Source: Haematococcus lacustris (lineage: Eukaryota > Chlorophyta > Chlorophyceae > Chlamydomonadales > Haematococcaceae). Taken from it: a DNA stretch of 64,000 bases. The stretch is taken from positions 8,998,358-9,062,357 of the forward strand of contig JASKMD010000029.1 of the NCBI GenBank assembly GCA_030144725.1, written 5' to 3'. Both the position numbers and the translations under genes were made by a program. How positions within the stretch are numbered: the first letter of the stretch is position 1; each line of letters opens with the position of its first letter. Positions 23,915 to 34,200 of this stretch are shown one piece after another. The notes under the pieces were generated by a model. The model had not been told where the DNA came from. It saw only the letters and a program-made list of their open reading frames with translations, and did not search any database.

Positions 23915-24177
23915 CATGAGAAGGCCTGGCACGGGCCTGGTGACAAGTGCAGAGCACCTCACATCACCAGCATGCACTGTGTCTTTTTGCTCCCATGTGG
24001 CACTGACGACACTGCAGTAACTGGCTGTTAACTGCCTACTTTCCATTCCTCACATCACTATCCTGCGACTGCATTGCGCTGGAGCAGTCCCTGGGCTGCA
24101 TAATGACACTGCTGGGCCATCCCCTAGACTGCATGGCGCTGGGCTGCTGGGCTGGCGGCCTGCTGTGCAACTGAGAA

Positions 24178-24718
24178 TCAGTAGTCCACACTAATCAAGT
24201 ACTCAGCCAACGCTTCGGTCACCTTGTTGCAGGCAGAGGCCACCACTGGCTCTGCCCAAATACCCACCACCAGGCATTGAGTGGTCTTGCACACAGAGCA
24301 ACCACCACTCTGACACTTGCCGCGCAGCTTGCTTTCTGGATCATCGCTGCCCACAACAAAATACTTCACGTCGCCGATAAGGAAAGAGCCTGGGTTCTCG
24401 CCACCTCCGAGGATAGACTTCATTGCTGCCACCTACACTCGCACCACGCCTTTATCATCCACGTAGACAGGCACAGCAGGGTGCGGCTCAACTGCAGCGT
24501 ACCTGAGTGGGAGAAATCTCAGGAAAGTCAGCACTCTTCGCCCAGATCCGCTGATCCTCGAGTCCGATGAGCGCTGCGGAGCTAAGGGTGTTGCCTTCAT
24601 GATCCACCACGCACATCAGGTTGTTGTCGACGTACTCCTGCAATCAGGCCCTGGCTTGCGTAAGTTCTCGCAAACGCTGCGTTGGCGAACGGCATCGCGA
24701 TCGTACCTGCCATGACAT
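24178..24718 (-). CDS. PRF: Profilin, complete
   Basis: Small actin-monomer-binding protein that also binds polyproline and controls actin assembly in the cytoplasm. Three exons: 24718-24707 (ATG TCA TGG CAG, only four codons, MSWQ), 24637-24503 and 24432-24178; total 402 nt, 133 residues, the normal profilin size. The joined N-terminus MSWQEYVDNNLM is the classic profilin start with its polyproline-binding Trp. SSAALIGLEDQRIWAKSADF follows; KYFVVGSDDPESKLRGK and VCKTTQCLVVGIWAEPV carry the actin-contact face; the C-terminus ACNKVTEALAEYLISVDY is also typical. Both splice joins fall between codons. It is convergent with MSH2 and divergent from the cyclase gene, 485 bp away. Confidence 0.93.
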
Positions 24719-25203
24719 GTCGATTGTCTACGCGCAGGGAGGCACACAAGGTGAAAAGTCGTACCTTCGGACACCTTGTGCATGTTTGCATGTATGCATG
24801 CCTGCGACTTACCTTGTCGTCATCGTCAAGGAAGCTCGGTCCCAGCTGCGGCTTGCCTATCCAGCAAACGAGTACCAGGGCAAGCTCAGAGCTGCTACTC
24901 TATTATAGCTGACTCTTAGAGGCACGGGGATCAGCCCCACTGATAAAGATCCAAGTTGTAATCAAACACAGGCTGCGAGATCGCTGTAGTAAAAGCTACT
25001 GCTAGAGGTCCTGATGCCCACTTCAGCTCAGCCATTCTGGTGTGCGCGCTTGTAGCCGCAAGTTTTTGCGCAAGTGATTTAATCAATCAGCGGTTGAGCG
25101 GTTGGACTCTTGATTCGCAATGCAGGACTCAATGCATTTAGTGCCTTTCCATAGATTTTGCGCTTCCCATTGAAGGCAATGAAACCTGAGCTTCTTGGAT
25201 GCC
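24719..25203. promoter_or_regulatory. Putative bidirectional promoter, profilin / nucleotide cyclase
   Basis: A 485-bp interval between the profilin ATG (minus) and the first ATG proposed for the cyclase (plus). No TATA box or known operator recognised; the assignment is positional only. Confidence 0.35.
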
Positions 25204-28200
25204 ATGTGCGATGTGTCAGTCGCGGCATTCCCACGGTTGCGTAGCAGTGGGCTGATGGCTGCTATATGCTGGCCGTTGGCCATGGCCCTGCTTGGATTCT
25301 TCTTGAGCATCGCGGCCGAGCGACCCACAAGTACCCCACCCAGTGCCATACGCGTGGTGGCGCCTGCGGATGCGTGGAGCGCTAGTGCAGCTATAAATGC
25401 GTCAATGCAAGCACGTGGTCGCCACATGCAAAATGCTAACTTGCAGGCAAGGCATTTGCAAATTCTACATCGTGCAGCAATGTGGGTTTCACGCCTGGCT
25501 AGATTTGTCATGCAGCTGCCAACGAGGCTCGATATCTGGGTTCGTCATCCATTGATGCTGCCACTTGTACATGAAGCAGTGCAACAATACACTGCACAGG
25601 AGCCACACCTGACAGCACAGGTACATCCGCTGTTGGCCACAGTTTGTGTAAGCACGGTTCCAGCTTCCACTAACAGAGACGAGCCTAGTCCGTGCATGCC
25701 AGCTTGCCAGGCTTGTATCCTCGCAAAGTCCCAAGATATCCTGCACTTGACACAGGTCTCTGCTGGTATGCTGCTGCCGTCTCCCAATCTAAACGCCTCT
25801 CAGCGGTTGACTGCCGCCCTCAGCTGGGCAATAAACGCATCTAGTCCTACTCGTGAGTGACCTCTCTCAGCTCCATCTTCCCTACCTTCCTGCTGTCTTA
25901 CACGGCATGAGCATCAAGCTCCAGCCTCGGCAGAGCGAGGTGATCTTGTTGGGCATGCCACATGCAGCAGGCCTCACCATTGGGGAGAACAGTCGTCTGG
26001 CACTTGATGGCTTCGACCCTTATGAGTGGCCACTGGTGGCCCAAGCAGTGGAGAATGAGAGCGTGGACCCACGGCGGCCTGCGGGGCCCCTAGCCCCCCG
26101 CGCCTACTTGCTGCTGCTGTACCGTGCAGACTGGTGCGCGGCCAGCCCAGCCACACCCTCATGAATGCTCACTTGGGTGTGTGTTCATACCCAAAAGCTT
26201 TGCAGCGACAGGGACGCTCTGCAACCACAGGCCTTGATTACAAGCTCAAGCACGCCCTAGTGCAACATGCAAGCCTGGTGCACTTGTTTATGTAGGGGGT
26301 TGCCCCACCCTCTACTGATACCGTGTGCTGCGGTGCCAGTGGTGGCGGTGCATGCAGTCTGCTGGAGCATGTCATGTCATGTCTGACTGCTGCAGGCTGG
26401 CAAATGGCAGTGCTGCCGCACCACCTGTCCCCGACACCTGGCCACAGCTGCTTGACCTGGCTCAGGCGCTGCAGGGCCAGGACCTCAGCGGCAGTGGGCT
26501 CCCTGTGGGAGGCTTGGTGAGCTGTGGGCTGCCTGCCACTCTGCACTCAGCAGCAACTCAGAGCTGTGTCAAAGGTGCTGCTGGGAGCAAACGTCCATGT
26601 CCTTCAGGACATGGCAAGGCCTCTCAACCAACACAGCAACTGGGCTGCTGCAAGCGCGCTCGGTGCTCTGCTGTGCTCTGCTCTGCTCCCCTGACAGTGC
26701 CTGGATCTTCAACCTCGCTGCGGGAAGGCTGCTGCCTTGCTCACCGCCATCCTGGCATCCCTGAACCAATTCCAGCCTGCTGCTGGTGGGGCCGGCACTC
26801 AAGTGGTGAGTGGCTGCAGTGGCCAGGGCGGGGGAGGGGGAGCCACATGGAGAGGGCTGGGTCTGGTTGGGTGCCTTCTGGTTGCTGCCTAAGGGATTGG
26901 GAGCCCTGGACTCACTGGGCGCAGCTGCTTTGGCCTCGTCTTTCAGCATGCAGTCACATGTTGCTGTTGGGTAACACTGCTGAGCTGGCAGCCTGGTACA
27001 GCTGCTGGGCCGTGCATGTGCAGCTGCCATGCTACAGTAGGTTCACCTGCAAAGCTGTTGAATCTGTAAGGCTGTGGTGTTCTGCCATCCACGGTGCTCG
27101 CTGTCATGCTGTGATGCTCAGGCTGGCTACACTCAGGGCTTGTTCTTCGACCCAGTCACCTACAGGCCACTGGCAGGTGGCCCAGCCGGCAGCTACGCCC
27201 TGCAGCTCCTTGCGGGTCTGGCCGCTGTCTCCAACACGTCCTCACCCATTCAGTCCCAGCAGGGCCAGGCTGGCTGCGGCCGGCTGAACCCTTTGTTCAT
27301 GCAAGGGAGGTGGGTGCGCAGCCAGGGCCCTCAGGCCAAGCATGTGCTGCCAACATCTCTGTCCTTCAGCCCGCCCTGCACTGCCTGACACGGCTAGGTG
27401 TGTCTGCAGCCTTGGCATCCGCCTCAGCTTTGCCCAGTGTACTGTGCCCTGCCCAGTTCACCCTGCCCACGCTGCCAGCCATGTGGCCCTGTTCCCTGCC
27501 TGTCCCACCTCCTCAGCCAGGCATAGCAGGGGGTATGCACCGCCTATAGGTCACTCTCACTGATGCATATCAGAGCCAGCGGCTGTCTACTGAGGATCCC
27601 ACTTCAGCCATGCCTCAGCCATACAGCATCCCTTGCAGGGGGCGCTGAGTGCCTGCAGTGCCTTGTATGCTTGCATGGGGTCCATGTTCATTTCATTTAG
27701 TAGGGCCAGGGGCACAGAGGCTCTGCATGCCTGTGTGTAGGTGCGCCATGACAATTGACTGGGACCATGCTGCGGCTGCTATTCAGCCCAACTCCCCTGT
27801 GTGGGGCCACTTAGGCGCAGCGGAGCTTCCTGGCAGCAGCCTGGTAGCAGGACCACGCCCCCTCCCAGCCCCTCCTCCGCAACCACGCTCATCTCCGCCC
27901 CCTCCTTTGCGTGCCAACTTCAATGTCACTACCCCAGCCACCGGCAGCAGCAGCAGCAGCAGCAGCAACAGCAGTGCAGGAGTCCCCCCTCCTCCTGTGG
28001 GCGGGTTGCAGAACTGCAGCACCTTAGGGGTAGATGTATGTGCTCTAGCGCTGCCAATGGCCAGTACAGCTTGCCTGCTTCCCTCGACCTCGTCAGCCAC
28101 ACCCTCTCCTGCCTGGCTGACACGCTTGGACCTCACTCTGTGGCCTTCCAGCTGCGGCAACAACACCCTCACTGCCACCGTGATGCAGCAGCTGCAGCGG

Positions 28201-31200
28201 GCAGCGGCAGGCCGCAGCTGGCTTGTAAATCGCGCACCGTTGTCCAGTCTGGCTGTGCCAGACGTGCAGCTGCCTGGCATTGCGAGCGGGGCAGCAGCCC
28301 AGCTGCTGTACACTGAAGCCAGCACTCTTGCCTACATGAGCAGCAGGTGAGCAAGGCAGAGCAGCACTAGCCCCATATGCATGCAGTCACTGTGCTGGTG
28401 TATCGTACCCTTGTCGCACTCATTGCTTCACTCCTGTCATGTCGACACTGCTCGGTGCAGGACGTGAGGCAGGTGACCTGCAGCCCTGCCTGTGGCCAAC
28501 TGCACTCACCTGCCACACATCACAACACCCAGCTCATCCCGGCCCAGCAACCCGCCTTGCACCCCTCACTTGCCCCGACACCTCACCTTGCACCCTCATC
28601 AACACTGCCCTTCATCCTCACCTACACTGCCCTACACCCTCATGATCCCTCCCCACATAGCATGCTTCACAAGACACTGCCTCACACCGCCTTCTGCCCA
28701 GTGACCAGCAGCTGTTGTTGTCATCACCAGCTGGAGGGGTGGCAGCAATGAGGGGCCAGGGAGAGCGCCACCCTGCTTGGCTGCCAGCTCTGAGTGCTCC
28801 ACACTGCCCCACCCCTCTGTTGAGCCGACTGGCAGTACGCTGACCCTCACTCAGGATGGTGCTTGTTGTGACAATGTGGCCGCCCCTGTGGTTGTTGCCG
28901 GGGGGTGTGCAACCATCTTCCCTCATCATCGTGCATGGACCATGTAGTGGCGCACCGCCTACTGGGCCACTGGTAGGCGGTATCATAGCAGCATGGCAGG
29001 GATGGCAAGGGGTTGACCCAACTCTACAGGATGCTGCTGGTGACCATCCTGCCTGCTGCCTGCCTGCCTGCCTGCAGTCCTCTCCTGAGTTGGCTGGCAG
29101 CGCGTCAGGAGGTAACCACAGCGGTGTGGCTCAACCTGTCTCGTGATAGCAGCAACCAACCCCTGCCTTGGTGAGCCCAGCTCACAGCGTACAATATGGC
29201 TCTGTAAAGTTAGCTCACAGATCCAGTACGTCTACAACACTGCCCCGAGAGTGAGACTGCGGGCGCCACCCACAGGAGTTGCATCATCATCTAAGGCGCT
29301 GTCCTAGCCCTGCCCTGTCCAGTCCCAGCCCTGCCCAAGCCAGCTCAGCGAGGCCGTCATGCATGCAGCCAACCTAGGCACCATGTCACCATGTCATGGA
29401 TGGGGTTAGGCAAGCAGCTGACCTGAGTGCTACTTGCCTCAATTACTTGGCTCAGTGCAGCACCTTGACCCTCACTAGGGCCTTCATTGCCGTGGACCAC
29501 TGAGCGTGGACCTCTACACAAAGGTGTTTTTGTCTGTGTGGAGTTCCCATGCACATTGCATGCACATGGCATACACATGGCATGCACATGGGCATGGTCG
29601 CCTACCACCTACACTACTGCCTGACCCAGCTATGATGTAGAGTTGGCATGACAAACCATGCACTAATTGTAAGCTGATGACAGCTCAAATGGGGGGGGGG
29701 CACACACTACTGTGCCTCAGCAGGCTGCTGCTGCTGCTGCTGGGCCTTGGGTGGCTTGTCTCGCACCCGCTTGTAGCCCATGCCAGGGTATTCCTTGCCC
29801 TTGGCTGGCAGCGCTCCCTGGTCTGGCCAGTAACACAGCTCCAGAGGGCGCCACCTGCTCTCCCCTTTGCGTTGCATGTTCAATGCTGCGTTGCAGTCCC
29901 GGTCTACCCACCTGCCTGGCTGTGGTGCTGGCTTGGCTTTAGCAGCCTTGCCCTCGCTGCGCATGGCTGGCAGGGGAGTGCTGGGCCCTGGCTCTGAGGC
30001 AGCCGGCTGTGTGGCTGCCTGGCTACTACATGGGGCCTGGTGGGGCTTGCGTGGGGCCACCACCGGGCTCCACATCAGGCCCCGCACTGGCTGGTCCACT
30101 GCTGGCTCCATGCTGGGCGCAGCAAGCGCTGCTCCACCTGCCCTGCTGGGGGCTTCCAGTCTGCAGGCTTGGTGGCCCTGTGTTTGCTTAGCCGGCTCTC
30201 ACAGGGCTGCTGGCCGTCCACTGCTGAGGTGACCCGGCTGGTGCGGTGCTCATCCACTAGCACCACCCTGCCCCGCCGCTGGTCTGTGCCCCTGGGCCTG
30301 CACATCACCTTGCGGCAGGCTCGCAGCACCGCATCAGCACCCCACCCACCCCCAGTGCCAATGGTAGCTGCACCAAAGAAGACCACCAGCTGCTTGGCAC
30401 GCCCATGGCGCTGCATGGACACCTCCGCCATCTCCTCCAACTGCAGCCATGCACACAAGGCACACACAGGGTGGCTGACATGGTGACACCAGGTTAGGCA
30501 TGGCACAGTCAACCACTCTTTTGCTGTTTTTCGTAACAAGTCGTGACCAACCGTGTAACCAGCCATGTGATGGTCCAGGACCCTTCGTGACCAGTATCAG
30601 CTTGGCTGTTTTTCCCACCACCTCTCAGTCCTTTACCCTCCCTCCCACACACCCACCCTCACCTTCTTGAAGAACTGCTCCAATGCCCGGTCCTGGGCTC
30701 CGTACAGCCTCAGCCGCTCCCGTGCCCACTTGGGGTCCAGGTACACCTGTGGACGGTGAGGTGCTTCAGGTTGGCCACCAGGGAGGTGCCGGCTGAGCTT
30801 GCTGCTGCCAGGTGCTGGAGGTGGGGCTGGATCAGAGCCAGCCACCGCTGGGTGTTGCTGTCGGGCATCGTTTAAGCCACTGGCATGCTTCACCTGGCCC
30901 TTGGTCAGCCTCCACCGGGCCAGCTGGTCTGTTACTAGCTGGCCTGACCTCTCGTCGCCGGGGTCGATGCCCACTCCAATCTGTGTGGCTGGGTCAAAAA
31001 CAAACTATTGCGTCTCAGCTAGGGCCTTGCCAATGCGGGGAGTCCCACTGCATGGGCCGCTACTGCTGCTGCATGTGGGGCTGCCACTGGGCGGCTGTTG
31101 CTGCTGGAGGGGCCTGCTGGGGGTGGGGCAGGAGGGGTGGGGAGGGGGCGTGTGTAGTGCGCACACACGCTGACTCTGTCCGTCTCTACTGTCCTCTCAA

Positions 31201-34200
31201 ACTCAAATCCCTGGTTAGCCAGCTTCCCCGTGCTGAACCATCTTTCCCAATGCTGGCTCCGGGCTGGCTCGGTGGTGAAGGCGTTCTCCGTCTCCCTTAT
31301 CACAGCGCGGGATCCTCAGTGCAGCCATGCAGAGTAGCAGGCTGAGCTTAGGACTGACTGGGAGGAGCCTGCAGCACTCGCACTTCATCTCAATGCAGCG
31401 CATCAGGGATAGCTTGTGGCCAGCACCTCCCTCACCACCAACAAAGGCAGAATTCTAGAACCTTCGCTAGGGGCAGTGTTTTGTCTGTATGGGTCTATGT
31501 GCACACACACATGGCATGGACGCCTTCCACCTACACTGTTGCCTGACCCCTGTGACAGGGCTGTAGACTAGACAGGACATGACTGACATGCACTGATGTT
31601 TACAGGTGTGTAAGCTCATAGGATGTGTCTATTTGAGGTCACTCAGCCTCAGCACTTGCCACCCGTCTGCCAGGGATTGTGTGCCCAGCAGTCTCGCCCC
31701 TGCCTGACCTGTCTCGCTCCCTGTGCCTGCTCTGGCCGCCACTGCTTCAACTCCTGCAGGTGGTCGTCATTCAACCAAGTCACAGGCAGCATCCAGGAAA
31801 TGTGGCAGCTGCGTGGGGCAGGTGGCCTTGCATCAGCCCTGCCTGGCGCCTTGGCTAGCAGCACCGCGTGGCAGGGGCTGGGTGTGCACCCTGAAGATGC
31901 TGCCCGTGTGCTCACTGCCGTGTGGCGCAGTAAGCTGCACCCCAACATGGTGAGCCATCCATGCCACATTTTTAAATCACTCTCAACCTAATTGACACGG
32001 TGTGAGATGCAACTGGCTGCCATACTCACACCCTGGCCCAGCTTTGATGAAAGGCCCACTGAAAGGCCCACGTCTGCTTCCTTGTGCGCACGCTGCCCTA
32101 GTGCCCTGACCCCCTTGCGCAGCTGCAGCATCATGCACCAAGTTGTTCTGTTTATCAGTAGTGTGGGTGCTACATCGCAGGCTCCAGACATTGTGTTGGG
32201 CGTGGCTGATGCGGTGCATGCTGCAACCGAGCAAGTGGTTCAGCAGTTGCTGTCAAACCTGACGGCCATGGACGCTGCCAGCGTCATGGGCAGCAAGCCA
32301 GCAGCAGGGCAGGCTTGGACCGGCTTATCCCAGCTGCTGCAGCAGGGCTGGAATGATGCCTGGGACGTGACTCAGCTGTGGTATGCCTGGGACAACGCAC
32401 GCCAGCTGCCCTCTCTGTCCCCTGCGGCTGTGGCGCAGCTCCGCCGCAACCGGCAAGTACCCCTGTGCCGAGCTGTGCTGGAGGCCATGAGGCTATGATG
32501 AGAGTGACCAGGGTGGTGCCCTGTCCAGGCTATCTAGGTGCTGGCAGCTGACGCAACCCCACTTGCCAGTTTCGATGCCCTGGTAGGGATCGTTTCACCA
32601 CCTATGAGGTTAATGGGGGTTATGGTTTGGGTTAGGGTGAGGGTGAGGGAGCTCAGGCTAGACTGTTAGCGTAAGGTAGAGGGTGGCCGTCCGGCTGCAT
32701 CCTGCTCTGCTGCAGGTCCTTACCTTTCATGTATTGGCAAGCCTTGGGCTACACCCCGCCCACCCTCGCTGCCCCGCCCCGCACCCCACCCTCCCCACCT
32801 GCCGGCGGGCTGAGCTTGGTAGGAAACGCATGGCATGACGTCTAGCCAACCGCCAGTGTCCCACACTGGGCTCTGCATGCATGCAGCACTGCCACATGAC
32901 TGTCGCACATGTTAAGGTTTGAGAGCACATGCAAAGGTCTAGGGTTTAGGGCACATGCAAGGGCCTAGGGCACTGGCCTCCCTCTAGTAACAACCAGCAG
33001 GATCAGAGCGGGATCAGAGCAGGGAGCCTGACGTGGGGCTGTAGGGGCAGGGCCTCAGAAGCAGGGCCACTTGGGGCAACATGCTGCGCGAGGACTGACT
33101 TGGTCAGGCATTGACTTGACATCATGTCGTGGCCTTGCGTGGTGGGCCTGCTTGCAGGTTGCCTCACCTCCAGTCCAGGTGTGTGTCATACAGCAGCAGG
33201 ACCGATCTTGACAAATCGCTCATATGTCAGGGTTTGCATGTGCATGTGTGAACATGTTTCCAGCATCTTCCCTGTTATTGCAACGTAGGCAGGGACCAGC
33301 CCTCTTGTCCCTCACTAGGGCCTCCATTTGAGCCGGATCAGAAGTACCTACTAGCCGCCACTAGCAGCCACTAGCAGACACTAACTAGATCCGACTCAAA
33401 TAGTGTGGAACAGTAGACACAGCAGCAGCTGCTGTGGCATGATACGTGGACCCTTCAGTAACACAATGTTTTGATAACGGCACTTCAACCCCATTGTCCC
33501 TCACTAGGGCCTCCATTTGAGCCGGATTAGTAGTACCCACTAGCAGCCACTACCGAGAGTATACTAGTGGGCAATAGTGACCCGACTCAAATGGTGTTAT
33601 TGGGCTGTGTGGAGTAAACCCAGTGCACATGGCACATGAGCCCGCCTACCACCTACACTATTGCCTGACCCGAGGGCTATCGTGTAGAGTTGGCATGACA
33701 AAACATGCACTAATTGTAAGCTGATGACAGCTCAAATGGGGGGGGGGCACACACTACTGTGCCTCAGCAGGCTGCTGCTGCTGCTCCTGGGCCTTGGGTG
33801 GCTTGTCTCGCACCCGCTTGTAGCCCAGGCCAGGGTATTCCTTGCCCTTGGCTGGCAGAGCTCCCTGGTCTGGCCAGTAACACAGCTCCAGCGGCCGCCA
33901 CCTGCTCTCCCCAATGCGTTGCATGTTCAATGCTGAGTTGCAGTCCCTGTCCAGCCACCTGCCTGGCTGTGGTGCTGGCTTTGCCTTGGCAGCCTTGCCC
34001 TTGCCCTTGCCCTTGCCCTTGGTGGGCTCAGCTGCCGGCTTGCTGCGCTTGGGTGGAGGGGGAGTGCTGGGCCCTGGCTCTAAGGCTGCTGGCTGTGTGG
34101 CTGCCTGGCTGTGGGACCAGCCAAGCATTGCAATGTACAGCAACACTGAAGCCATCATCCTAACCACTTGCATGTGTATACTGAAGTATAGATGTTGCTT

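Larger units (their letters stand above)
25204..32452 (+). other. Cyclase ectodomain: solute-binding-protein-like
   Basis: After a signal-anchor-like N-terminus come the pieces APRAYLLLLYRADW, PDTWPQLLDLAQAL, CLDLQPRCGKAAALL, YTQGLFFDPVTYRPL, CGRLNPLFMQGRCAMTIDWD, GHLGAAELPGSSLV and SKLHPNM joined to APDIVLGVADAVH. This order (yR-D, dTWeel, GlfFd, GrcAM..W, lPGS) is that of family-1 extracellular solute-binding proteins of ABC importers. Each piece is bounded by usable splice sites and phases agree. The exon ending near 32452 may use a GC donor (CCG|GCAAGT). Gly- and Asn/Ser-rich linkers are algal additions. Ligand unknown. Confidence 0.6.
33302..34112 (-). mobile_element. Fanzor/TnpB-like element, copy 3 (5'-truncated), 10-bp direct repeats
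   Basis: Flanked by GGGACCAGCC at 33292-33301 and 34113-34122. Contains two tandem 3' termini (33302-33405 and 33496-33753) and the last about 115 codons of the nuclease gene: [20 protein letters not shown] and [21 protein letters not shown] at 33754-33756. The C-terminal frame is open to 34112, where homology stops at the repeat. It sits in a cyclase intron, antisense. Confidence 0.7.

Noticed and set aside
32600..32960. Interstitial telomere-like repeats (GGTTAGGG, GGTTTAGGG)
   Set aside because: Only isolated, imperfect units inside a cyclase intron; no array.
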